Under the pieces are notes generated by a model. That model was not told where the DNA came from. It saw only the letters and a program-made list of their open reading frames with translations, and searched no databases. Positions 1 to 8,099 of a DNA stretch of 64,000 bases are shown in pieces. The stretch is from Aeromicrobium erythreum (GTDB lineage: Bacteria > Actinomycetota > Actinomycetes > Propionibacteriales > Nocardioidaceae): NCBI RefSeq assembly GCF_001509405.1, contig NZ_CP011502.1, positions 3,162,001-3,226,000 on the forward strand, in the 5' to 3' direction. Made by a program: the position numbers and the translations under genes. How positions within the stretch are numbered: position 1 is the first letter of the stretch; each line of letters begins with the position of its first letter.

Positions 1-167
1 GGACCGCGAGGATCGCCGCGATGAGGACGCCCGAGCCGACCAGGAGGAACACGTCGAGGTCGTGGACGTCCATGCACCGACCTCCCACCCTCGCCGAGAC
101 CCGATCCTATCGAGCGTCGACCGTGCATCGACCTGCAGGGACGCACGCCGTGCGGTGGGATGGACGG

Positions 168-992
168 GTGCACCGTCGTCGATTTCTCTCGCTCGGGGCC
201 GCGGCGGTCGGCACGGCTGCGCTCGCCGCCTGCTCCGGCCCCAGTGCACCCACGTCGGGCGGTGGCAGCATGGGCGACATGGAACGCATCGCCTACGGCT
301 CCGACCCGTCGCAGTTCGCCGAGCTGACCCGTCCGTCGGGAGCCTCACGCGGGGTGGTCGTCGTCATCCACGGCGGGTTCTGGCGCGCGCAGTACGACCT
401 CTCGCTCGGCCGTCCGCTCGCCGCGTCGCTCGCGGAGGAGGGCTGGACCGCCTGGAACCTCGAGTACCGCAGGGTCGGGAACGGTGGCGGGTGGCCGCAG
501 ACGCCCGACGACGTCAGCGCGGGCATCGACAAGCTCGCGGAGGTCGACGGCCTCAACCTCTCGCGCGTGGTGACGCTCGGCCACTCGGCCGGCGGCCACC
601 TCGCGGTGTGGGCGGCGGGACGTCAACGCCTGCAGCCGTGGACGGATGCGAAGGTCCCCGTGACGGCCGCGGTCTCCCAGGCGGGCGTGCTCGACCTCGC
701 GGGGGCTGCCTCGTTGGGCGCCGGGGCCGTGGAGGCGTTCCTCGGCCGGCCCGTCGACCAGGTGCCCGACGCCGACCCGACCGGCCAGGTCCCGCTCGAC
801 GTGCCGGTGCGCTGCGTCCACGGACGCGACGACTCGACCGTGCCGATCAGCCAGTCGGAGGCCTACGTCGCCGCAGCCACCGACGCCGGTGCCGACGCGA
901 CGCTCACGCCCGTCGACGGCGACCACTTCGTCGTCATCGACCCACGGAGCGAGGCGTGGGCGACGACGGTGCGGCTGCTCGCGGACCTGTAG
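168..992 (+). CDS. alpha/beta hydrolase (BD-FAE / kynurenine-formamidase-like), probably exported and lipid-anchored
   Basis: A predicted serine hydrolase of 274 residues, substrate unknown. From a GTG at 168 the protein opens with Arg-Arg-Arg, a hydrophobic Ala/Gly stretch and an Ala-Ala-Cys-Ser lipobox, which suggests Tat export and a lipid anchor. Visible hydrolase features are an oxyanion HGG motif followed by Phe-Trp, the nucleophile elbow GHSAGG, an Asp in GRDD and a His in GDHF near the C terminus, giving a full Ser-Asp-His triad. In-frame ATGs at 21 and 72 would add a long non-signal-like N terminus; the 168 start is preferred because it puts the twin-Arg motif at the N terminus. Its 3' end overlaps the convergent membrane-protein gene by about 59 bp. 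Confidence 0.8.
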   Translation: MHRRRFLSLGAAAVGTAALAACSGPSAPTSGGGSMGDMERIAYGSDPSQFAELTRPSGASRGVVVVIHGGFWRAQYDLSLGRPLAASLAEEGWTAWNLEYRRVGNGGGWPQTPDDVSAGIDKLAEVDGLNLSRVVTLGHSAGGHLAVWAAGRQRLQPWTDAKVPVTAAVSQAGVLDLAGAASLGAGAVEAFLGRPVDQVPDADPTGQVPLDVPVRCVHGRDDSTVPISQSEAYVAAATDAGADATLTPVDGDHFVVIDPRSEAWATTVRLLADL

Positions 993-1530
993 CGACGACG
1001 AGCCAGGTCCAGCCCGCGGCGAGCAGGACCATCGAAAGCACGCCCCACGGCCGGTAGACGTGCTCCTGCCAGAACATCACGGAGCCGACCAGCGTGAGCA
1101 CGGCGCCGGGCAGCGCCCGCACCACGCCGGCGCGGCTCGCGACGCCGACGGCGAGCGCGGTCGCGGCGATGTAGGCGTAGGACCCGATGGCGCCGAGGTC
1201 GCCCGCGATGGGGAAGACGATCCCGAGGCCGCCCGCCTCGGCGTCCTTGATGGCTCCCCCGGCGATCCCGGCCAGGATGTCGAGGCTGGTGTAGAAGCAG
1301 GCGTACACGTACGCCAGGACACCGACCACGACGCCGACGGCGCGGTCGTGCTGGCGGGCGACGAGCCACGGGCCCAGCGCGAGGAGCGGGAAGACGGGCA
1401 GCAGGACGGTGTGCATCATCTGCCAGTGCGCCGCGTCCTCGACGGTCAGCACCGCCGGGTGCGTCAGCCCGAGCGCGGCGGTGAACAGCGGCGGGAGCGC
1501 CACGGCGCAGATCGTGAGGTAGCGGGTCAT
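934..1530 (-). CDS. hypothetical multi-pass membrane protein
   Basis: An unrecognised membrane protein of 198 residues. It starts MTRYLTICAV and contains about five or six hydrophobic segments separated by short loops, with a conserved-looking Trp-Gln-Met-Met-His near residue 37 and Phe-Trp-Gln-Glu-His near the C-terminal third. ATG 1530 is preferred over an upstream GTG because the upstream extension reads into the repeat array. The gene converges on and overlaps the hydrolase gene. Nothing in the sequence indicates a substrate or partner. Confidence 0.65.
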   Translation of the reverse strand: MTRYLTICAVALPPLFTAALGLTHPAVLTVEDAAHWQMMHTVLLPVFPLLALGPWLVARQHDRAVGVVVGVLAYVYACFYTSLDILAGIAGGAIKDAEAGGLGIVFPIAGDLGAIGSYAYIAATALAVGVASRAGVVRALPGAVLTLVGSVMFWQEHVYRPWGVLSMVLLAAGWTWLVVATGPRAAAPSSPTPRSVGR

Positions 1531-1569
1531 GGCCTCACCGTAGGCACGATCCCCCCTGCCCGCCGACCA

Positions 1570-2411
1570 CCGCCAGTCGAGCAGCGGCACGCGCGACGAA
1601 GGAGCGCCGTGGCTGCGTATCGAGACCACCCGGCAACGGCTCAGCGCGAACCGACCCCCAGCGACAGCACAGAGTGGTCTCGATACGCCCGAAGCACGCT
1701 CGTCCCTCGCGGCTCCGCGCTACTCGACCAGCGGCAGGTTCCGCTGGTCGAGTAGCAGGGACGAGCTTGCGAGGTCCCTGCATATCGAGACCACCCGGCA
1801 ACGGCTCAGCGTGGACCAAGCCCCAGCGTCGGCGTGGAGTGGTCTCGATACGTCTCCGTCAGCTCCTTCGTCGCAACGTCGACTACTCGACCAGCGAAAT
1901 CCACCGCTGGTCGAGTAGCGGCGACGGCGAGCGCCAGCGAGCACGTCGCTGCGTATCGAGACCACCCGGCAACGGCTCAGCGTGGACCAAGCCCCAGCGT
2001 CGGCGTGGAGTGGTCTCGATACGTCTCCGTCAGCTCCTTCGTCGCGGCGTCGACTACTCGACCAGCGGAACACTCCGCTGGTCGAGTAGTCCGAGCGAGC
2101 TTGCGAGGCTCGGACGTATCGAGACCACCCGGCAACAGCCCAGCGCGGACCAACCCCCAGCGAACGCTTGGGATGGTCTCGATACATCTCCGCCAGCTCC
2201 TTCGTCGCGGCGTCGACTACTCGACCAGCGGAACACTCCGCTGGTCGAGTAGTCCGAACGAGCTTGCGAGGCTCGGACGTATCGAGACCACCCGGCAACA
2301 GCCCAGCGCGGGCCAACCCCCAGCGAACGCCCAGAGTGGTCTCGACCTCCGCCTGCTCCTTCGTCGCGGCGTCGACTACTCGACCAGCGAAGCCATCCGC
2401 TCGGCGGAGGG
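1570..2411. repeat. five-copy array of about 165 bp palindromic intergenic repeats
   Basis: Each unit starts TATCGAGACCACCCGGCAAC, at about 1619, 1783, 1953, 2118 and 2280 (spacing 163-170 bp). It runs through a variable stretch to the inverted copy GTGGTCTCGATACG, then CTCCTTCGTCGCG and a second palindrome CTACTCGACCAGCGG / CCGCTGGTCGAGTAG around a 6 nt loop. Most units end with a third palindrome such as TCCGAGC / GCTCGGA. Units 2-4 are nearly complete; unit 5 is cut off within its second palindrome at the end of the next gene. A short inverted fragment (CGCGACGAAGGAGC, about 1592) precedes unit 1. Reading frames stay open through the array but have no RBS and are repeat-encoded, so I do not call genes here. 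Confidence 0.9.
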
Positions 2412-2792
2412 TCAGGTGGCGTCCTCGACCCAGCCGTGGGTGCGGGTGTGCAGCTCCTCGCAGACGGCGCGGTAGAAGCGCTCGACCTCGGGGCTGGAGA
2501 AGTCGGAGGCGCCGGCGAAGGTGTCCGACCTGGCCTGGAACCACAGGGCTGCGCGCAGCAGGGTGATGCCCAGGTCACCACCCAGGTGCTCTCCGCGCTC
2601 GACGGCCTCGAACGCGGGCCGGTAGGCGAGCTGCACGATCGTCGCCGTGGACGACGACAGGAAGAAGGCCGCGTCGAAGGTCTGCGCGAAGGCGTGCAGC
2701 GCCGCCCAGTCGGCGTCGGGCCCGGGCACGCGCACGCGTCGGGAGACGGCGAGCTGCTTCTTGTGCGGGACGTTGCGGGGTCCGTCGCTCAC
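2412..2792 (-). CDS. hypothetical protein downstream of aroQ
   Basis: A soluble 126-residue protein with no recognised family. It is largely helical in composition (repeated Ala/Leu/Phe, for example AALHAFAQTFDAAFF) and has no signal peptide or metal motif. It begins at a GTG that overlaps the aroQ stop codon (TCAC at 2789-2792), so it is probably translationally coupled to aroQ. Its stop codon lies directly at the end of the palindromic repeat array, whose last unit is truncated there. Confidence 0.7.
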   Translation of the reverse strand: MSDGPRNVPHKKQLAVSRRVRVPGPDADWAALHAFAQTFDAAFFLSSSTATIVQLAYRPAFEAVERGEHLGGDLGITLLRAALWFQARSDTFAGASDFSSPEVERFYRAVCEELHTRTHGWVEDAT

Positions 2793-3256
2793 GAGGCGTC
2801 CTCCTCGGTGGCCAGGGCGGCGACGAGCTCGCGGACCGCGCGACCGTAGCCCGCGACACCCTCCCCGACGACGGTGACCGCGGCGACGTCGCTCAGGTAG
2901 GAGAAGTGGCGGAACTCCTCGCGGGCGTGCACGTCGGACACGTGCACCTCCGCGAACGGCAGCGCCACGCCGGTGAGGGCGTCGCGCAACGCCACCGACG
3001 TGTGCGTGAGCCCACCCGGGTTGATGACGACCCCCGCACAGTCCTCGCGGGCCTCGTGGATCGCGTCGATGAGCACGCCCTCGTGGTTGCTCTGCAGCGC
3101 CCGCACCGCGTAGCCGAGCTCGTCGGCGGTCCGCTCGACGAGCGCGACGACGTCGTCGAGCGTCTCGTGCCCGTACACGGCGGGCTCGCGCGTGCCGAGC
3201 AGGTTCAGGTTGGGGCCGTTGACCAGCAGCAGCCGGCGCGGGGGCGAGTCGCTCAC
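2789..3256 (-). CDS. aroQ: type II 3-dehydroquinate dehydratase
   Basis: Converts 3-dehydroquinate to 3-dehydroshikimate in the shikimate pathway (or quinate catabolism). The 155-residue length fits the dodecameric type II family. Diagnostic motifs are present: NGPNLNLLGTREP near the N terminus with the active-site Tyr of VYG just after it, the QSNHEG motif, the INPGG-THTSVALRDA segment, and the catalytic His in EVHVSD. The start is GTG at 3256. No other shikimate gene adjoins it; it is followed by an overlapping hypothetical gene. Confidence 0.95.
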   Translation of the reverse strand: MSDSPPRRLLLVNGPNLNLLGTREPAVYGHETLDDVVALVERTADELGYAVRALQSNHEGVLIDAIHEAREDCAGVVINPGGLTHTSVALRDALTGVALPFAEVHVSDVHAREEFRHFSYLSDVAAVTVVGEGVAGYGRAVRELVAALATEEDAS

Positions 3257-3299
3257 GGGGTCACGCTACCGACCTCGTGCAGCCGCCCCCACCGACCCG

Positions 3300-4778
3300 T
3301 CACTGCCAGGCGCGCACCCAGTCGACCTGCAGCGTGGCGGGGAAGGTCGTGCCCGACGTCGGCTTGTTGCCGTCGACGCCCAGCATCTGGGTGAGGTTGA
3401 TCGTGTAGTCCTGGTCGAACGGCCGGCCTTGCTCGACCGAGGTGTCCGACGTGCGGATGGCGTGGTCGAGGCAGACCTGCCCGTCGTACTCGACGCGGAT
3501 GCGCTCGCGGTCCCACTCCAGCGCGTAGGTGTGCCAGGCGGTCGGGTCGTCGACCATGCAGAAGTAGTTCGTGTAGTCGCGGGTCGACGTCGCGTAGTGG
3601 ACGGTCGGGATCAGGCGGTCCGGGTACTGGGAGTAGAACTCCGCGATGTCCATCTCGCCGGTGCCGAGGCCGTCGCCCCAGTACTTCAGCGTCTGCGGGA
3701 ACAGCCAGAGGGCGCTGTGGACGCCGGGGCGGGAGCTCGCGGGCATCTTCGCGCGGATCTCGACCCGTCCCCGGTTCATCGTGTAGTGGCCCCAGGTGGT
3801 CACCGACGCCGACGTGTAGGGCGTCGTGACGGTGGAGCCGTTGGCGGTGCAGGTGACGGGCTCGGACTCCTTGCGCGTCGTCAGGCGCAGGGCGCCGCCC
3901 TTCACCTCGAGGTTCTGCGGCCGGTCGACCCAGCAGTCCCCGTAGGTCAGGCCGGTGGCCTCGGTGGTCGCCGGGCTCCACCTGCTGCGGTCGAGGGCGT
4001 TGCCGGTGAAGTCGTCGGCGAAGGTGCACGTCCACGCCGAGCCGTCGTCCTTGGAGCGGGTCTTCCCGCAGTCGTCGGAGGTCGTCGTCGACTCGGGGGT
4101 GGGCGTCGGCTCGGGGGTCGGCGTCGCCGTGGCCTCCGGGGTGGGCGTCGCCGTCGGGGCCGGAGAGGCAGTGGGCTCCGGGCTCGGAGCGGTCGTCGCC
4201 TCGGGCGACGGAGTCACCGTCGGCTCGGGCGAGGGGGCGGCAGAGGGCTCCGCCGACGGCGTCACCGTCGGCTCGGGCGTCGCGACGGGCTCCGGGCTGG
4301 GCGCGACCGTGGGCTCGGGCGCCGGGGTGGCGGTCGGCGTCGGCGAAGGGGTCGCGGCGGGTGTCGGCTCGGGGGTCGGCTCGGCCGCGGCGGCGGCCTG
4401 CTCGGCGCGCGCGGTGGCGATCTTCGCCGCGGCGGCCGAGGCCGTCGCGAAGGCGCGCTGACGGGCCTGCACCAGGGCCCGCTCGCGCGCCTTCGTCGCC
4501 GCCCGGGCGCGAGCCCGCTGCGGGGTCGCCGCCTTGACGGTCGCGGTGCCGCGACCCGTCGCGCTGCGCCGCACCGTCGCCTCGCCGCGGTGTCCGTCGA
4601 CGTGGACCACGCGCGTCGCGGTCTTCGCGACGGTGGCGGTCTTCGTCACGGTCACGCGGTGGCTGCGCGCGGCGTCGGCCTGCGCCACGACCAGCGTCGA
4701 CGCCGCCAGGGCGACCAGGATCAGCGCGACCACCTTCGCGGTCGTGCTCGACGGACGTGCTGACGTCACCAGTCCCAT
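3300..4778 (-). CDS. secreted glycoside hydrolase family 16 protein with Pro/Thr-rich linker
   Basis: A likely secreted endo-beta-glucanase-type enzyme of 492 residues; the polysaccharide is not identifiable from sequence. Order: signal peptide (hydrophobic VVALILVALAAS, Ala-Gln-Ala cleavage region near 35), a basic Ala/Arg-rich coiled region to about 135, a long Pro-Thr-Glu-Pro repeat linker to about 240, then the GH16 domain. The catalytic signature EMDIAE lies at about 375-380, with Glu nucleophile, Asp helper and Glu acid/base all present. Cys residues around the catalytic domain could form disulfides. ATG 4778 is chosen because it immediately precedes the signal peptide. It is divergent from the usp gene across an intergenic region holding two DosR-like boxes. 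Confidence 0.88.
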   Translation of the reverse strand: MGLVTSARPSSTTAKVVALILVALAASTLVVAQADAARSHRVTVTKTATVAKTATRVVHVDGHRGEATVRRSATGRGTATVKAATPQRARARAATKARERALVQARQRAFATASAAAAKIATARAEQAAAAAEPTPEPTPAATPSPTPTATPAPEPTVAPSPEPVATPEPTVTPSAEPSAAPSPEPTVTPSPEATTAPSPEPTASPAPTATPTPEATATPTPEPTPTPESTTTSDDCGKTRSKDDGSAWTCTFADDFTGNALDRSRWSPATTEATGLTYGDCWVDRPQNLEVKGGALRLTTRKESEPVTCTANGSTVTTPYTSASVTTWGHYTMNRGRVEIRAKMPASSRPGVHSALWLFPQTLKYWGDGLGTGEMDIAEFYSQYPDRLIPTVHYATSTRDYTNYFCMVDDPTAWHTYALEWDRERIRVEYDGQVCLDHAIRTSDTSVEQGRPFDQDYTINLTQMLGVDGNKPTSGTTFPATLQVDWVRAWQ

Positions 4779-4882
4779 GGTGTTCTCTCCCTCGGTGAAG
4801 GGATGCACGGCCGGCTGCACTGGTGCCCACCTGGCCCTTCGTGGTCTCCCCACCACGAAGGACGGACGCTGGTCCCTATCTC

Positions 4883-4902
4883 CTCGGGACTTTAGTCCCT
4901 AT
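4883..4902. promoter_or_regulatory. DosR/DevR-like box 1
   Basis: Contains GGGACTTTAGTCCC (4886-4899), a perfect GGGACT/AGTCCC dyad preceded by CTC. It matches the core of the DosR consensus GGGAC-WWW-GTCCC known from mycobacteria. It lies about 120 bp upstream of the universal stress protein gene and about 108 bp from the divergent GH16 gene. Confidence 0.7.
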
Positions 4903-4936
4903 CGAGGTCATCTGCACCCATAAAGTCCTGACTTCT

Positions 4937-4956
4937 TTCGGGACATCAGTCCCTGC
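4937..4956. promoter_or_regulatory. DosR/DevR-like box 2
   Basis: TTC followed by GGGACATCAGTCCC (4940-4953), again GGGAC-n4-GTCCC. It lies about 35 bp upstream of a plausible -10 (TAGCGT, 4989-4994) of the usp gene, a position suited to activator binding near -55. The two boxes are 54 bp apart, about five helical turns. Confidence 0.72.
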
Positions 4957-5018
4957 TCACCCGGGGCGACGATGCCGTACGTGCCCGGTAGCGTGGTGCC
5001 GGGGAGAAGGAGAACCGC

Positions 5019-5405
5019 ATGAGCACGATCGTCGTGGGCTACGTCGCGAGTCCCGAGGGTGAGGCCGCCTGGACCTGGGCCGTCGACCACGCCCGCAGCA
5101 CGTCCGCCCGTCTCGTCGTCATCGCGTCCGACGCGCCGCACCCGGACGTCTCGCCCGAGACCGTCGTGGAGCAGCTCGAGTCGCGGCTCGGCGAGGCAGG
5201 CGTCGAGCACGAGGTGGTGCACTTCGTGGGCAGCGGTGGCGCCGCCGACGCCATCCTCGACCACGCCAACCGCCACGACGCGTCGCTCGTCGTCATCGGC
5301 CAGCGCCGCCGCTCGCCCGTGGGCAAGCTGGTGCTCGGCTCGACCTCGCAGCGCATCCTGCTCGAGGCCGACTGCCCGGTCGTCGCCGTCAAGGCCCCGC
5401 GCTGA
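5019..5405 (+). CDS. universal stress protein (UspA family)
   Basis: A single-domain Usp of 128 residues, expected to bind ATP and act in stress or hypoxic dormancy responses in the cytoplasm. It starts MSTIVVGYVAS, and the C-terminal half carries the nucleotide-binding pattern GQRRRSPVGKLVLGSTS (G-x2-G-x9-G-S/T-like). The final strand is DCPVVAVK, typical of the family. A strong GGAGAAGGAGAA ribosome-binding site precedes ATG 5019. Two DosR-like boxes upstream suggest induction by a DosR-type response regulator, as for many usp genes of the mycobacterial dormancy regulon; no DosR homologue is in the window. Confidence 0.92.
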   Translation: MSTIVVGYVASPEGEAAWTWAVDHARSTSARLVVIASDAPHPDVSPETVVEQLESRLGEAGVEHEVVHFVGSGGAADAILDHANRHDASLVVIGQRRRSPVGKLVLGSTSQRILLEADCPVVAVKAPR

Positions 5406-5448
5406 CCTCGTCGCCGGTCCCGGCACGTACCTCTCGGACGTCGACTGC

Positions 5449-5904
5449 TCAGCTGCCGCCAGCCTCGCTGGTCGTGTCGCCCCACACCGCCTTCGCGCCC
5501 GAGTCGCCCACGCGGTAGACCTGCACGGCCGCCGCGACGGAGGCGATCAGGACGAGGACGGCCACGCCCCGCGCCGCCGCGGACACGACGCCCCGACGGT
5601 GCAGGACGAGCATCGCCACGAGCACCACCAGCAGGGCGATCTCGAACCAGATGAGCTGGTCGCCGAGCTCCGCGTGCCGGCCCGGGTCGCCGACCCTCTT
5701 CTCGAGCGCCTCGCCGCTCGAGGTCGCGACCGGGGTGAGCGCGGTCGCCACGACGAGCAGACCGGCCACGAGCCAGCCGTAGGTCTGGCGCCAGGCCGGG
5801 CGCAGCGCGACGACGATCGCACCGACCACCGACAGGGGCAGCAGCACGACGACCGCGTGCACGACGAGCGGGTGCAGCGGGAGGCCGTTGAACGTGTCCA
5901 GCAT
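5449..5904 (-). CDS. DUF2231-type membrane protein
   Basis: A 151-residue integral membrane protein beginning MLDTFNGLPLHPLVVHAVVV. The Gly-Leu-Pro-Leu-His-Pro-Leu-Val-Val-His pattern with two His in the first membrane helix is the DUF2231 hallmark and may bind heme or metal; function is not established. Four hydrophobic segments are visible (about 12-33, 39-58, 87-107, 113-133). It sits 58 bp downstream of the histidine kinase stop on the same strand, so it could be the last gene of that transcript. Confidence 0.78.
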   Translation of the reverse strand: MLDTFNGLPLHPLVVHAVVVLLPLSVVGAIVVALRPAWRQTYGWLVAGLLVVATALTPVATSSGEALEKRVGDPGRHAELGDQLIWFEIALLVVLVAMLVLHRRGVVSAAARGVAVLVLIASVAAAVQVYRVGDSGAKAVWGDTTSEAGGS

Positions 5905-5962
5905 GGTGTTCTCCTTCGTGGGACGTCCCCGTGCGGCGAGCGCCGACGTGCGGTGGAGGGGG

Positions 5963-7348
5963 TCAGGGTGCGCCGAGGACGAGCCGGACCAGGGACCACG
6001 GACCGTCGCGGTCGAGCTCGAGGCGACCGCCGCTCGCCTCCGCGCACGACCGCGCGATGTCGAGGCCGAGACCGCTGGAGCCCCGGTCGCTCGTCCCGCG
6101 CCGCAAGGCCGACGGCGGCACGCCCGGCCCTTGGTCACGGACCTCGACGACGGTGTCGGTGCCGACGGACGACACGGTCACGGCCACCGGCACTCCCTCG
6201 GCCGTGTGCGCGACGGCGTTCTCGAGCAGCGCGTCCAGCGCGGCGGCGAGGTCCGCGTCGGCCAGGCGCACCTCCCACCCCGCGGCGCCGTCCGGCAGCT
6301 CGAGCACGGCGTCTCGCCGCTGGTCCTCCAGCAGCGGAGCCCAGTACGCGAACCGGTCCTGCACCACGGCGACCGCGTCTCTCCGGGGCACCGCCCCCTC
6401 GCGTTGTGGTCGGCGAGCAGCCTGGATCACCGCCGTCAGGGTCCGCTCGAGGTGGTCGAGGTGGTCCTCGAGCTCACGCTTCTGCGGCGACTCCGGCAGG
6501 GCCTCGACGTCGAGCCGCACCGCGGTGACCGGGGTGCGCAGCCGGTGCGACAGGTCGGCGACGGTCTCGCGCTCGGCCACGAGCAGCTCGTCGATGCGCC
6601 CGGCCAGGCGGTTCAGCGCCGCCGACACGCTGCGCACCTCGCGCGGACCGTCCTGCGGCGCCCGGGCGTCGAGGTCGCCGTCGGCGAGTCGTTCGGCCGT
6701 CGCGGCCGCTGCCGTCAGGTGACCCGCGAGACGACGCCCCACCACCACGGCGAGCCCCGCCACCGCCGCGAGCGTGACCAGCCCGGCCAGGCCGAGCACG
6801 CCCACCTGCTCGAGCGTCTCCCTCCCCACCACGCTGCTCGGCACGAACGAGCACACCGCGACGTCGCGGCCCCGCTGCTCGGCGACCACGCGCACGAGCC
6901 GGCCGCCGTCGACCGACGCCACCTCGGCCCCGTACACGCGCCCGACCCGGGCGTCCGGCGGGCCGTAGGAGTCGCCGTCGGGGGACCGTGCGTCGTCGTC
7001 GCGTCGCCCTGGGGGTGTGCCGGCGTCGGCGAGGGGACCGAAACGGGCGTCCGAGTCGACGCTGCAGTCGGGTCGGGTCGACCCCACGGGCGCGCCGTCG
7101 CCGACGTCGACGGTCACCCGACCACCGTCGCGGGCGTCGATGCGCTCGACGACCGCGACGAGGTCGTCGCGGTCGCCCCGCCCCGTGCTCAGCAGGTCGG
7201 CCACGCCCTGCGCGACGGAGGCCGCCCACTGCTCCTCGTCCTGCTGCACGTTGCGCTGCACGGTCAGCGTCACCGGCACGGCGAGGAGCAGCAGCATCGC
7301 CGCGGCCGACCCGACGCCCAGCGCGAGGATGCGGGCGCGCAGGCTCAC
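5963..7348 (-). CDS. two-component sensor histidine kinase
   Basis: A 461-residue membrane sensor kinase. Membrane helices at about 8-30 and 180-204 flank an extracytoplasmic loop rich in Asp and Arg. A HAMP domain follows, then the DHp helix with His about 268 (LSHRLRTPV). The usual HELRTP is HRLRTP, with Arg replacing the H-box Glu. The ATP-binding domain has N-box LLENAVAHT, G1 DQGPGVP and G2 SGLGLDIA. The GTG start overlaps the response-regulator stop (TCAC at 7345-7348), so the pair is translationally coupled. It lies directly downstream of the redox operon, which it may regulate (inference from position only). Confidence 0.9.
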   Translation of the reverse strand: MSLRARILALGVGSAAAMLLLLAVPVTLTVQRNVQQDEEQWAASVAQGVADLLSTGRGDRDDLVAVVERIDARDGGRVTVDVGDGAPVGSTRPDCSVDSDARFGPLADAGTPPGRRDDDARSPDGDSYGPPDARVGRVYGAEVASVDGGRLVRVVAEQRGRDVAVCSFVPSSVVGRETLEQVGVLGLAGLVTLAAVAGLAVVVGRRLAGHLTAAAATAERLADGDLDARAPQDGPREVRSVSAALNRLAGRIDELLVAERETVADLSHRLRTPVTAVRLDVEALPESPQKRELEDHLDHLERTLTAVIQAARRPQREGAVPRRDAVAVVQDRFAYWAPLLEDQRRDAVLELPDGAAGWEVRLADADLAAALDALLENAVAHTAEGVPVAVTVSSVGTDTVVEVRDQGPGVPPSALRRGTSDRGSSGLGLDIARSCAEASGGRLELDRDGPWSLVRLVLGAP

Positions 7349-8049
7349 GCGGCGCCGCCGGTCGCGGGGTCGGGGGCGACGAGCTTGACGCCCACCCCTC
7401 GCACGCTGTGCAGGTACCGCGGGTCGGCAGCGCTCTCGCCGAGCTTGCGACGCAGCCACGACAGGTGCACGTCGACCGTGCGGTCGGCGCCGCCCCACGG
7501 CATCTGCCAGACGTCGGCCAGCAGCTCACGCTTGCTCACGACCTCGCCGGCGCGGGTGGCGAGGGCGAGCAGCAGGTCGAACTCCTTGCGGTTCAGCGCG
7601 ACGGCGCGGCCGTCGAGGGCGACCTCTCGTGAGACAGGGTCGACGACCAGTCCGCCCACCCTGACGGTGCGGTCGGCCGCACCGGCCGGCGCGGTGCGGC
7701 GCAGCACCGCTCGGACGCGCGCCATGGCCTGCGCGGCGGAGAACGGCTTGACGAGGTAGTCGTCGGCGCCGGCGTCGAGGAGCCGCACGATCTCCCGCTC
7801 GTCGTCACGGGCCGTGGCCACGACCACCGGCACGTCGCTGGAGGAGCGCACCAGGGCGAGCACGTCGGCGCCGTCGAGGTCCGGCAGCCCGAGGTCGAGC
7901 ATGATCACGTCGGGCTGCTCGGCCCCGACGCTGCGGATGGCCTCGACGGCCGTCCCGACGGCGGTGACGACGGCACCGTGGTCGGTCAGCCCGCGGGTGA
8001 GGGTCGTGCGGATGGCGAGGTCGTCCTCGACCACCAGGATCCGGACCAT
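7345..8049 (-). CDS. OmpR/PhoB-family response regulator
   Basis: A 234-residue DNA-binding response regulator. The N-terminal receiver domain has the acidic pair EDD at 8-10, phospho-acceptor Asp about 52 (MLDLGLPD), a Thr in VVATARDD and Lys in YLVKPF. The C-terminal winged helix (from about 130) has ALNRKEFDLLLALA, the recognition helix VDVHLSWLRRKLG and a final VRGVGVKL hairpin. It is followed by its overlapping kinase gene. It starts 50 bp after the ferredoxin gene of the redox operon on the same strand. It is OmpR-class, not NarL/DosR-class, so it is unlikely to be the factor acting on the DosR-like boxes at 4.9 kb. Confidence 0.93.
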   Translation of the reverse strand: MVRILVVEDDLAIRTTLTRGLTDHGAVVTAVGTAVEAIRSVGAEQPDVIMLDLGLPDLDGADVLALVRSSSDVPVVVATARDDEREIVRLLDAGADDYLVKPFSAAQAMARVRAVLRRTAPAGAADRTVRVGGLVVDPVSREVALDGRAVALNRKEFDLLLALATRAGEVVSKRELLADVWQMPWGGADRTVDVHLSWLRRKLGESAADPRYLHSVRGVGVKLVAPDPATGGAA

Positions 8050-8099
8050 GGGGTCACCGTAGTGCTCGGTGACGCCGACCGGGGCCGACTCGCGCACGC

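Noticed and set aside
1534-2566. Several 90-274 residue open frames on both strands across the repeat array
   Set aside because: They are generated by stop-poor palindromic repeats, share no family or RBS, and are antisense to each other.
3192-4763. Gly/Arg-rich open frame antisense to the GH16 gene
   Set aside because: Its composition is a frame artefact of the Pro-Thr repeat; the GH16 reading has a signal peptide and catalytic motif.
5963-8049. Idea that the two-component system here is DosRS for the boxes at 4.9 kb
   Set aside because: The response regulator is OmpR-class (winged helix), not NarL-class, and the kinase lacks the GAF/heme architecture of DosS.
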